Source: JACKFB01 sp041389525 (GTDB lineage Bacteria > Myxococcota_A > UBA9042 > PHBI01 > JACKFB01). From it: DNA of 64,000 bases. The translations under genes and the position numbers were made by a program. Below are positions 8,482-18,444 of this stretch, piece by piece (within the stretch, counting starts at the first letter, position 1; each line of letters begins with the position of its first letter). The notes below the pieces were generated by a model. The model searched no databases. It was given only the letters and a program-made list of their open reading frames with translations, and was not told where the DNA came from. Location: NCBI GenBank assembly GCA_041389525.1, contig JAWKRR010000016.1, positions 1-64,000 on the forward strand, in the 5' to 3' direction.

Positions 8482-9446
8482 TGGGGCTCCGGGTGCGGGG
8501 CGGGCGACGGGATGTCGGCGGGCGGGATGTGTTGGTCGGCGACGAGGTAGAGCGGGCGGCCTTTGACCTCGTCGAGGACCTGGCCGAGGTATTCGCCGAC
8601 GACGCCGAGGGTCAGCAGCTGGATGCCCGAGAGGAAGCTGACCAGCACGGCCAGCGAGGTCCAGCCGGGCACGCCGCGGTTGAAGAGCACCGGCTGGGCG
8701 ATGGCGTAGAGGCCGTAGAGGAACGCGAAGGCGCTGACGACGAGGCCGGCCCAGGTCGCGAACCGCAGCGGCGTGCGCGAAAACGACAGCATCGCGGAGA
8801 GCGCGAAGGCCAGCATCTTGAGCAGGCCGTACTTGGACTCGCCGGCGGTCCGGTCCGCCTGGGTGTAGGGGACGGTCGTCTGCTGAAAGCCCACCCAGCC
8901 GTAGATGCCGCGGAGAAAGCGGCCCTGCTCGCGCATGCGGCGCACCGAGTCGACGACGCGGCGATCCAGCAAGCGAAAATCGGGCGAATCGGCGAGGACC
9001 GGGACCTTCGAGAGGGCGTTGATGACGCGGTAGAAGGCGCGGGAGGAGGCGCGCTTGACGAAGCTGAGCGAGCGGGCGTCGGCGCGGACGCCGCTGACCA
9101 GCTCGGCGCCGGCCTCCCAGGCGGCGAGGAAGTCGGGGATGGCGGCGGGCGGGTGCTGGAGATCGGCGTCCATGGTCAGCACGCAGTCGGCGTCGGAGGC
9201 GTCGAGGCCCGCAGTCAGCGCGGCCTGGTGGCCGAAGTTTCGCGAGAAGGACAGCCAGCCCACGCGCGGGTCGCGCTCGGCGAGGCGGCGGCAGACCTCG
9301 CGCGTGCGGTCGCGGCTGCCGTCGTCGATGAAGAGCACGCGGAAGCGGTAGGGCAGCCCGTCCAACACGGGGGCGAGCGCGGCGTGAAACGACTCCAGGC
9401 AGGCCTCTTCGTTGAAGGCCGGCACGATGATGTCCACCCGTCTCAC
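8478..9446 (-). CDS. GT2 glycosyltransferase, DPM1/GtrB/ArnC-like, with two TM helices
   Basis: 322 residues from GTG at 9446, which has GGAGG about 7 nt upstream; TTG at 9449 is an alternative. GT-A fold with VDIIVPAFNEE, nucleotide-binding VLFIDDGSRDRT, and the metal-binding LTMDADLQHPP (DxD). C-terminal hydrophobic helices (FATWAGLVVSAFAFLYGLY and WTSLAVLVSFLSGIQLLTLGVVGEYL) match polyprenyl-phosphate glycosyltransferases such as GtrB and ArnC. It likely makes undecaprenyl-phosphate-sugar for the downstream GT-C-like protein. First gene of a three-gene operon with 4-bp overlaps, diverging from ccmA. Confidence 0.92.
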   Translation of the reverse strand: MRRVDIIVPAFNEEACLESFHAALAPVLDGLPYRFRVLFIDDGSRDRTREVCRRLAERDPRVGWLSFSRNFGHQAALTAGLDASDADCVLTMDADLQHPPAAIPDFLAAWEAGAELVSGVRADARSLSFVKRASSRAFYRVINALSKVPVLADSPDFRLLDRRVVDSVRRMREQGRFLRGIYGWVGFQQTTVPYTQADRTAGESKYGLLKMLAFALSAMLSFSRTPLRFATWAGLVVSAFAFLYGLYAIAQPVLFNRGVPGWTSLAVLVSFLSGIQLLTLGVVGEYLGQVLDEVKGRPLYLVADQHIPPADIPSPAPHPEPQ

Positions 9447-9672
9447 CAAGCGCCCTCCAACTGCCGTGCGCGCCTGGGCGCCGCCTGCTCAAACGCCGCG
9501 CCATTATGCCCGTCAGCGCTGCGCCGTCATGGTTTTCGCCCCGCAAACGGCGGGCATTGGTGGCTCGCCGGCGCCCCGGCGATCACCGGCGCGGGACTAA
9601 AGCACTGTGTCAGTTCACACACTCGGCCGACCCTGCTTGCCCTGGCGGCCTTGCGTGCTATGAACCGCGACC

Positions 9673-10370
<698 letters not shown>

Positions 10371-10374
<4 letters not shown>

Positions 10375-11051
10375 CGCGCCTGTTCTCCCAGTCCGTCAAC
10401 GTCTTGCGAAAAGACCTCCTCATGGATTGGCGCAGCCGCGGCCGCGCGCTCTCCGTCCTCGCCTTCGCCGTCACCACGCTGCTGCTCTTCTCCTTCGCCA
10501 GCGGAGCCGACGACCCCAACCCGGGCGCCATGGTCGGCGCCTGGCTCTGGCTCGCCCTCCTCTTCGCATCGACCCTCGCGCTGGGCGAGTCCTTCCGCGT
10601 CGAGACCGAAGACGGCGGCCTCGAACAGCTCCGCCTCCTCCCCGTCGACCCCCGCGCCCTCTTCTTCGGCAAGGCCCTCGGCAACGCCCTGCTCCTCCTC
10701 GTCCTCGGCGCCCTCATCCTCCCCCTCTGCCTCGCCCTCTTCCGCGCCGAGGTCGCCGGCTCCTGGCCCACCCTCGCGTTGACCCTCGCCCTCGGCACCG
10801 CCGGCCTCGCCGGCCCCGGCACCGTCTACGCCGCCATGACCGCCCAAGCCCGCGGCAAAGACGTCATGCTCCCCCTCCTCCTCTTCCCCCTGGTCATCCC
10901 CGTCCTCGTCGCCGCCGTCAAAGCCACCACCCTCTGCGTCGGCCGCGACCCCATGGACCAGCTCCCCTCCTGGCTCAGCCTTCTCGCCATCTTCGACCTG
11001 GTGTACTGGTCGCTCTGCCCGCTGCTCTTCGGCCGCGTGCTGGAGGAATAG
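10371..11051 (+). CDS. ccmB: Haem exporter permease subunit CcmB
   Basis: 226 residues with six predicted membrane helices. The N-terminal cytoplasmic RKDLLMDWRSR motif and FRVETEDGGLEQLRLLPVDP loop are hallmark CcmB sequence. It pairs with CcmA as the membrane half of the ABC complex of system I cytochrome c maturation. Start ATG overlaps the ccmA stop; ccmC begins 3 nt downstream. Confidence 0.93.
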
Positions 11052-11054
11052 CCC

Positions 11055-11756
11055 ATGCTGCCTCGCCCCATCCGCGAACACGGCTTCGCCGCCATCGGCC
11101 TGACCCTGCTCGCCATCGGCTCCTACATGGGCCTCGTGGTCGCGCCCCCCGAAAAGTACATGGGCGACGTCGGCCGCATCCTCTACATCCACGTCCCCAC
11201 GGCCTGGAACGCGCTGCTCGTCCTCACCTTCGCCTTCTTCTTCGCCATCGCCTCGCTGGTCTCGCGCAAACCGCGCCACGACGACCTGCTCCACGGCGCC
11301 ATCGAGGTCGGCATCCTCCTCAGCGCCATGCTGCTCATCCAAGGCTCCATCTGGGCCCGCCCCACCTGGGGAGTCTTCTGGACCTGGGACCCGCGCCTGA
11401 CCACCTCGGCCATCATGCTGGTGACCTTCATCGGCGTCCTCGGCCTGCGCTCGTCGGTCGACGACCCCGCCCGCCGCGCAAGCTGGACCGCCATCGCCAC
11501 CATCATCTCCTGGACCAACATCCCCATCGTCTACTTCTCAATCAAGTGGTGGCGGACCTTGCACCAGGACTTCTCGACCCCCCAGACGGTCGCGTCGACC
11601 ATGGTCACGCCCCTACGCATCAACGCCTTTGCGTTGCTCTTCCTCAGCCTGTGGCTGATACTTCGCCGCGCCCAGCTCTCGGCCCGCCAGCGCACGCGAG
11701 CCGGCATGAACACAGCGGTCCCCGCGGCCTCCACGCTGACGGCCGGGGACCCATGA
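11055..11756 (+). CDS. ccmC: Haem lyase/handling protein CcmC
   Basis: 233 residues, six helices, with the tryptophan-rich haem-handling motif WGVFWTWDPRLTT and flanking periplasmic histidines, as expected for CcmC, which loads haem onto CcmE. The start lies 3 nt after ccmB. C-terminal LFLSLWLILRRAQL is the last helix. Assignment is supported by motif, length and operon order. Confidence 0.95.
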   Translation: MLPRPIREHGFAAIGLTLLAIGSYMGLVVAPPEKYMGDVGRILYIHVPTAWNALLVLTFAFFFAIASLVSRKPRHDDLLHGAIEVGILLSAMLLIQGSIWARPTWGVFWTWDPRLTTSAIMLVTFIGVLGLRSSVDDPARRASWTAIATIISWTNIPIVYFSIKWWRTLHQDFSTPQTVASTMVTPLRINAFALLFLSLWLILRRAQLSARQRTRAGMNTAVPAASTLTAGDP

Positions 11757-11772
11757 CCGACACGGAGCGCCC

Positions 11773-11901
11773 ATGGAAGGCATAATCCAAGGTGGCTGGG
11801 AATACGTAGGGGCGGCCTGGGGTATCAGCCTCACCCTCTTCTTCGCGTACGGCGCGCGTCTGATGTGGCGCCTGCACCACACGCCCGAGGAGGGCCGCTG
11901 A
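11773..11901 (+). CDS. ccmD: CcmD, small haem exporter subunit
   Basis: 42-residue protein between ccmC and ccmE. It has one membrane helix (YVGAAWGISLTLFFAYGARLMW) followed by a short basic cytoplasmic tail, the usual CcmD pattern of N-terminal Tyr/Trp, one helix and charged end. CcmD stabilises CcmC-CcmE and helps release holo-CcmE. The stop is 1 nt before the ccmE start. Too short to be found by length-based gene calling, so worth recording explicitly. Confidence 0.85.
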   Translation: MEGIIQGGWEYVGAAWGISLTLFFAYGARLMWRLHHTPEEGR

Positions 11902-11902
11902 C

Positions 11903-12351
11903 ATGGGCACTCGCCTCTTCGCCATCGTCGCCATCCTGCTCGCAGCGGGCGGCCTCGCGTGGCTGGCCTTCGGCAACCTCGGCGACAACCTCGTCTACTA
12001 CTGGTCCCCGACCGAGCTCAGCGACGCCGGCTCCAAGGGCGTCGGCGCCACCGTGCGCCTCGGCGGCCAGGTCAAGGTCGGCTCGGTGGTCTGGGACCCC
12101 GACCGCACCGACCTGAACTTCGTCGTCACCGACAACGCCCACGACGTGCGCGTCCACGCCACCGCCGTCCCCCCGGCCATGTTCCGCGAGGGCATCGGCG
12201 TCGTCGTCGAGGGCAAACTCAACGAGGGCGGGCTCTTCGAGAGCGACCGCCTCATGGTCAAGCACGACAACCAATATCAGGCGCCGGAAGCAGGCGAGAA
12301 GCCCGACATGAAAGCCCTGGGCAGCTCGCTCGACCCCGCCGAGTCGCCCTG

Positions 12352-12352
<1 letters not shown>
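11903..12352 (+). CDS. ccmE: Haem chaperone CcmE
   Basis: 149 residues: one N-terminal membrane anchor then a periplasmic OB-fold (VGATVRLGGQVKVGSV; LNFVVTDN; VVVEGKLNEGG). The haem-ligating motif is HDNQY, with His121 covalently binding haem and Tyr125 as axial ligand by comparison with HxxxY-type CcmE proteins. A flexible C-terminal tail follows. It takes haem from CcmC and passes it to CcmF/H. Stop overlaps the ccmF start by one base (TGATG). Confidence 0.95.
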
Positions 12353-14324
<1,972 letters not shown>

Positions 14325-14328
<4 letters not shown>

Positions 14329-14894
14329 GCAGCGATCCCACGCCGTCGACGAGCGCCAGCCCGAGATCGGGCGGCTTCTCCTACAAGGCCCTCGTCATCG
14401 GGCTGATCGTGACGCTGCCGATCCTCGGGCTGCTCTATCTCGGGCTGTCCATGGACCCGCACCGGATGGACGCGCCGCTGGTCGGCAAGGCGGCGCCGCC
14501 CTTCGCGCTGACCCGGCTGTCCGACGGCAAGACCGTCACGCTGGAGAGCCTGCGCGGCAAGCCCATCGTCCTGAACTTTTGGGCCACGTGGTGTCTGCCC
14601 TGCCGCCAGGAGCACCCCTTTCTGGTCCGCGCCGCCAAGGAGCTTGGCGACAAGGTCCAGTTCGTGGGCATCGTCTATCAGGACAAGAACGAGGTGGTGA
14701 ACGCTTGGCTCGACACCTACGGGGGCCGCGGCTACACGACGCTGATCGACGCGGGCACCAAGACCGGCATCGCGTACGGCGTGTACGGGGTGCCTGAGAC
14801 CTACTTCATCGACCGCGAGGGGGTCATCCGCGACAAGGTGGTGGGGCCGGTGCACCCGCAGGCGCTGTACGAGCGCGTGGGGAGGCTCTTGTGA
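14325..14894 (+). CDS. ccmG: Membrane-anchored thioredoxin-like protein CcmG/ResA
   Basis: 189 residues from GTG overlapping the ccmF stop. One N-terminal helix (YKALVIGLIVTLPILGLLYLGL) anchors a thioredoxin fold with the active site FWATWCLPCRQEHP (WCxPC), cis-Pro region YGVPETYFIDREG, and an acidic central insertion typical of CcmG/ResA/DsbE. It reduces apocytochrome c CxxCH or CcmH disulphides in the periplasm. It overlaps ccmH by 4 nt. Confidence 0.92.
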
Positions 14895-15514
14895 GCGGCG
14901 CTCGCCCGGTCCTCGTCGCGCTGGCCGCGCTGGTGCTGCTGGCGCCTGCGGCTTTGGCCCAGTCTGACCGCGGCGAGACCGTGGCGCCTGACGACGCGCT
15001 GACCCTGAGCCCCGACGTCGAGGCGACCGTCGGCAAGCCCCTGGGGCCGCCGGTGGGTCCGGCCCAGCTTGAGGAGGCCACCCACGAGCTGGCCTCGCGC
15101 ATCCGCTGCCCGGTGTGCCAGGGCCACTCGATCTCGGACTCGCCGTCAGAGACCGCGCGTAACATGCTGGCGCTGGTGCGCGCGATGGTGGCGGCCGGGT
15201 ACATCGAGGACCAGGTCTTCGTCTACTTCGAGACGCGCTACGGCGAGTTCATCCGGCTGCTGCCGCGGGCCGAGGGCTTCAACCTGCTGGTGTGGGCGAT
15301 CCCGTTGGGCGCGCTGCTCATCGGCGTCATCGTGGTGGGCGTGTTCTTCCGCCGCAGCCGGGCGACCGTGCGGGCGAAGGCGGCGGGCGCGGCGGGGACT
15401 GCGGGGGCCGTGGCGGCGAAAAGCGCAGACGGCAGCAGCGAAAAAGCGGCGCCGAGCGAGCTGGACCCCTGGCTCGAACAGATCCGGCGCGACGTAGAAC
15501 GCGACGACAGCTGA
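14891..15514 (+). CDS. ccmH: Cytochrome c maturation thiol oxidoreductase CcmH (CcmL/NrfF type)
   Basis: 207 residues from GTG. Signal peptide (VLVALAALVLLAPAALA), then the three-helix domain with the redox motif RIRCPVCQGHSI (RCxxC) and FVYFETRYGEFIRLLPRAEG, followed by a membrane helix (LLVWAIPLGALLIGVIVVGVFF) and an Ala-rich cytoplasmic tail. It reduces apocytochrome c before haem ligation by CcmF. The signal-to-domain linker is longer than in the enterobacterial protein. Preceded by ccmG and followed by ccmI after 18 nt. Confidence 0.93.
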   Translation: MSGARPVLVALAALVLLAPAALAQSDRGETVAPDDALTLSPDVEATVGKPLGPPVGPAQLEEATHELASRIRCPVCQGHSISDSPSETARNMLALVRAMVAAGYIEDQVFVYFETRYGEFIRLLPRAEGFNLLVWAIPLGALLIGVIVVGVFFRRSRATVRAKAAGAAGTAGAVAAKSADGSSEKAAPSELDPWLEQIRRDVERDDS

Positions 15515-15532
15515 GGAAATCGGAAGGTCAAC

Positions 15533-17005
15533 ATGGGTGAGATCGACTGGACCTCGGCCGTCGCGGTGCTGGGGGGCGGGCTGGCCCTCGGGCTGGCGTT
15601 GGTGATGGTGTCCCGCAAGGGCGAGAGCGCGGCGCCGGCGCGGGACCTGGCGCGTGAGGCGAAGCTCGAGGACCTCAAGCGGCGACGCGAGCTGCTGGTC
15701 GAGCAGCTGCGGGACCTGGACGACATGCAGAGCGCGGGCGACGCCGTGGCCGCCGAGGAGCGCAGCCGGCTTGAGCGCGAGGCCGCGACGGTCCTGCGCG
15801 ACCTGAGCCGGCTGGAGTCGGGCGAGGTCGCACCGCAACGCAGCACGGCGCAAGCGACGACTGGAGGCATGTCGCCGCAGCTGCGTGGTGCGCTGCAAGG
15901 CGGCCTCATCGTCGGCTTCTTCGCGCTGATGTTCTTCGTCCTGCAGAGCACCACTCGGCCGCGCGAAGAGGGCATGGGCATCACCGGCAACGACCCGCGC
16001 CCGGCGGCGACGCCCATGGGCGGCCAGGGGCGGCCGGCCCCCGCGGACCACCCCCAGGCGGGCGAGGACACGCCGCGACTGCAGGCCGCGCGGGCGGCGG
16101 TAGCAGCCGACCCCGGCAGCATGGAGAGCAAGGTCGAGCTGGCCTTCGCCCTCGCCGACGCCGGCCAGTGGATGGAGGCCTACAAGGCCAGCGAGGAGAT
16201 CTTGGCGCTGGAGCCCGGCCAGCCCGACGCGCTGATGGTGCAGTCGAGCATCCGCTTGGTCATGGGCCAGCTCGACAAGGCCATCGAGCTAGCCGACAAG
16301 GTCATCACCAACCACCCGACGCACACCAAAGCCCTGGCCTACCGAGGAATGCTAGCCTTCCGAGCCGGCGACCGCCCCGGCGCCATCGCCAACCTCGAGC
16401 GCGCCCGTCAAATCGCCGGCCCCGACGAGACCCTCGACGCGATGATCGCCGAGGTGAAGACAAAACCCCTCCCCACCGAGGCCGGCGGCGAAGGCGGCGA
16501 AGGCGCGATGCCCCCCGGCCACCCGCCAACAGGCGACGAGGCAGCTGGCGGCATGCCCGCAGGCCACCCCCCAATCCCAGGAGCCGAGACCGGCGGCATG
16601 CCCGCAGGCCACCCCGCCATCCCAGGAGCCGCCCAGCCGCAGGCAGCCGCCACCACCGGCGACGTAGCGGTAGCCGGCACGATCCGCCTCGCCGACGGCG
16701 TCACGGCGCCCCCCGGCGCCACCCTCTTCGTCATCGCCCGCCGCCCCGACGTCCCACGAGGCCCCCCAGCAGCCACCCGCCGCTACCCAGCCACCAGCTT
16801 CCCCCTGGCGTTCAGCCTGGGCCAAGACAACGTCATGCTAGGCGGCCCCTTCCCCGAAGAGTTCACCCTAAGCGCCCGCCTCGACACCGACGGCAACGCC
16901 ATGACCCGAGCCCCCGGCGACCTAGAGGGCGCCGTCACCGGCACCGTCAAAAAAGGCACCGGCAGCCCTAACCATCGAGCTCCGCCCGCGGCCGCCCAGC
17001 CCTAA
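15533..17005 (+). CDS. ccmI: CcmI-like TPR protein of cytochrome c maturation, with MPxGHP repeats
   Basis: 490 residues. Two membrane helices (about 7-25 and 120-140) flank a cytoplasmic coiled coil (KRRRELLVEQLRDLDDMQ), as in CcmI. Periplasmic TPRs follow (about 180-300), which in relatives bind apocytochrome C-termini. A linker then carries three MPxGHP repeats, two of them perfect-length 15-residue units. The last ~100 residues (TLFVIARRPDVPRGPPAATRRY ...) are the conserved C-terminal CcmI/CycH domain. The Met/His linker is not a standard part of CcmI and might bind metal (speculative). Confidence 0.85.
   Translation: MGEIDWTSAVAVLGGGLALGLALVMVSRKGESAAPARDLAREAKLEDLKRRRELLVEQLRDLDDMQSAGDAVAAEERSRLEREAATVLRDLSRLESGEVAPQRSTAQATTGGMSPQLRGALQGGLIVGFFALMFFVLQSTTRPREEGMGITGNDPRPAATPMGGQGRPAPADHPQAGEDTPRLQAARAAVAADPGSMESKVELAFALADAGQWMEAYKASEEILALEPGQPDALMVQSSIRLVMGQLDKAIELADKVITNHPTHTKALAYRGMLAFRAGDRPGAIANLERARQIAGPDETLDAMIAEVKTKPLPTEAGGEGGEGAMPPGHPPTGDEAAGGMPAGHPPIPGAETGGMPAGHPAIPGAAQPQAAATTGDVAVAGTIRLADGVTAPPGATLFVIARRPDVPRGPPAATRRYPATSFPLAFSLGQDNVMLGGPFPEEFTLSARLDTDGNAMTRAPGDLEGAVTGTVKKGTGSPNHRAPPAAAQP
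16547..16636 (+). repeat. 45-bp tandem repeat (two units) inside ccmI
   Basis: Two adjacent in-frame 45-bp units begin with ggcggcatgcccgcaggcca and encode GGMPAGHPxIPGAxx. A related, more diverged MPPGHPP copy lies just upstream. The third-base similarity between units indicates recent duplication. Confidence 0.75.
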
Positions 17006-17028
17006 ACCCCAGGCACCACCTAGCAAAA

Positions 17029-17057
17029 CCGCGCGCCCACGGACCTCAAGCGCGCGG
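17029..17057 (+). terminator. Strong hairpin after the ccm operon
   Basis: Perfect 8-bp inverted repeat ccgcgcgc / gcgcgcgg with a 13-nt loop, 24 nt beyond the ccmI stop. There is no T-run, so it may be an attenuator or a Rho-assisted end rather than a classic intrinsic terminator. Confidence 0.4.
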
Positions 17058-17187
17058 CACTGCAGGCCACGCGAAGAAGTCTGATTCGCAACCCCGCCAC
17101 AGCGTGCCGGGGACGAGTCACCCAACGTCACACGCCGCGCCCCGCGCCGAAGTTCGCTCGACGCGCAAGCGGCATGGCCGCCCGATT

Positions 17188-17560
17188 TTACTGGAGATAA
17201 AGTGAGAAGTGCGGGTATCCGACCCCTGCTAAACCCTGCCGGACGCTGTGACCCTCTTCGAGCAGGAGGTGGCGAGCGGCGGAGGTCAAGGTCACGCCGG
17301 GGCGCCCGAGCTGCTTGCCCAGGAGAGGAACCTTGGCCACGCCCGCTTGAACTCGCTCCCGAAGAATCTCCGTTCCAAGTTCGGATACGACGGCGCAAAG
17401 CGTGAACATGGCCCGACCCCATAGGGTGGAGGTCTCGATGTTCTCCCGCGGGGACAGGAACTCGATCCCGAGGGAGATTGCGGAACTCGTCGAGCGGACA
17501 GGAGGTGCCGCATGCCCGGGCGAAGCGGTCGAACCGCCACACGGCGCTGGACCGCGTCAT
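17188..17560 (-). pseudogene. Degraded serine recombinase (resolvase/invertase family), truncated and frameshifted
   Basis: Two reading frames joined by one frameshift near 17475-17490 give a continuous resolvase-like sequence: AVWRFDRFARA...LDEFRN in the first frame, then LGIEFLSPRENIETSTLWG and RAMFTLCAVVSELGTEIL in the second, continuing to QAGVAKVPLLGKQLGRPGV and a weak helix-turn-helix end. These match the conserved VWRFDRFAR, EF-SPRE-IDTSTPMGR and KGKRLGRP blocks of the family. The N-terminal part with the catalytic serine is missing. It is a fossil of a mobile element beside vapBC. Confidence 0.75.
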
Positions 17561-17637
17561 TCGGGATTGGAATGCAGGTTACGACGAGATCAGGGCTTAC
17601 ATTTAACCGACGGGGGGCTACGAGCGCGTGGTGCTTC

Positions 17638-18066
17638 TCATTTTTTGTCTTCGTGCTTGCTTAGCCGAAATGCCTCTGCTGTGCAGTGCGGCGAGGCCAG
17701 GATGCCGTCGAAGTCGCGGTCTCTGGCGAGGACTTGGCAGCCTTGCTCAGCTGCTAGGCAGGTGATGATGCAGTCCACGGTGGAGCGGATGGTGACGCCG
17801 GTCTGTCGCAGCGCGCGGTAGAGTTCGGCGGCGGCGAAATAGGTGCCGGGCTCCGTGGGGCTGAGCCAGTCCATGTCCAGCAGGTGGCGCCGGACTCGGC
17901 GGACGTTGCTTTCGTCGCGGAAGCCTTGAAGAAGCTCGGCTGCGACCAGGCCGCAGGTGACGATGTCCTCTTCGTCGCGGAGCAGGCTCGCGAGGGTCTC
18001 AGCCTCCTGCGACGGATAGCCATTGAAGAAATCTACCCAGACGGAGGTGTCGACCAGGACTCTCAC
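17638..18066 (-). CDS. vapC: PIN-domain toxin, VapC family
   Basis: 142 residues with the PIN acidic core: MRVLVDTSVWVDFF (first Asp), LVAAELLQGF (Glu), TIRSTVDCIITCLA (Asp) and LARDRDFDGI (Asp). VapC toxins are Mg-dependent ribonucleases that cleave tRNA or rRNA. Its ATG overlaps the stop of the upstream antitoxin gene by 4 nt, the usual coupling for such pairs. It is next to the recombinase remnant, suggesting acquisition by transfer. Confidence 0.92.
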   Translation of the reverse strand: MRVLVDTSVWVDFFNGYPSQEAETLASLLRDEEDIVTCGLVAAELLQGFRDESNVRRVRRHLLDMDWLSPTEPGTYFAAAELYRALRQTGVTIRSTVDCIITCLAAEQGCQVLARDRDFDGILASPHCTAEAFRLSKHEDKK

Positions 18067-18257
18067 GCGCGCTTGCGCAGCGCGTCCAGGTCGCCCTCCC
18101 AGGGCGCCTTGCCGCGGAGTTTGAGCAGGTCCTTGCGCCGCCGTCTCCTGGCGAAGTCGCGCAACGCGTCGTTGATGACGGCGGTCTTCGTGCGCCCGTC
18201 TGCGAAGCGCATGGCCTCGGATAGCGCGTCGTCGTCAATGTTGAGCGTGGTCCGCAT
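18063..18257 (-). CDS. vapB: VapB-type antitoxin
   Basis: 64 residues starting at MRTTLNIDDDALSEA, an RHH-like N-terminal strand followed by helices and a basic C-terminal part (RRRRRKDLLKLRGKAPWEGDLDALRKRA), matching the VapB family paired with PIN toxins. The ATG at 18257 was chosen because GGAGG lies 6 nt upstream; the frame is open further up but without homology. It should bind VapC and its own promoter. It overlaps vapC by 4 nt. Confidence 0.9.
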   Translation of the reverse strand: MRTTLNIDDDALSEAMRFADGRTKTAVINDALRDFARRRRRKDLLKLRGKAPWEGDLDALRKRA

Positions 18258-18276
18258 GGTGCGCCTCCAGATGCAG

Positions 18277-18305
18277 ATCCTCCGCACCACCGATATGCAT
18301 GTCAA
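18277..18305 (-). promoter_or_regulatory. Candidate promoter of vapBC
   Basis: On the minus strand TTGACA (18305-18300) is followed after 17 nt by gaggat, a weak -10 (3 of 6 matches), with the vapB start about 20 nt further. The -35 box is perfect but the -10 is poor. Confidence 0.35.
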
Positions 18306-18310
18306 GGCTT

Positions 18311-18358
18311 CGGACCATCGCAGAGGCGGGGTCGCGTACACTCATTTCTTATTTTCTC
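18311..18358. repeat. Imperfect direct repeat, copy A (upstream of vapBC)
   Basis: Begins cggaccatcg and, 29 nt after its first base, contains the AT-rich block actcatttcttatttt (18340-18355). A second copy at 22621-22669 has cggaccgtcg and actcatttctcatttt in the same order with 33 nt spacing. The AT-rich blocks match at 15 of 16 positions and stand out in a GC-rich sequence. Both copies lie upstream of minus-strand genes. Confidence 0.5.
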
Positions 18359-18444
18359 GACTATATTCTACTAGGTCGAACGGCCTCTCTTGTCCCGCGC
18401 GGGGCGGCGCGACTTGAGGGTGCCGGAGCCCGAACTGCTCGCTG

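Noticed and set aside
17510..17607. Short + strand frame ending RDWNAGYDEIRAYI
   Set aside because: It is antisense to the recombinase remnant, whose conserved blocks explain the sequence better.
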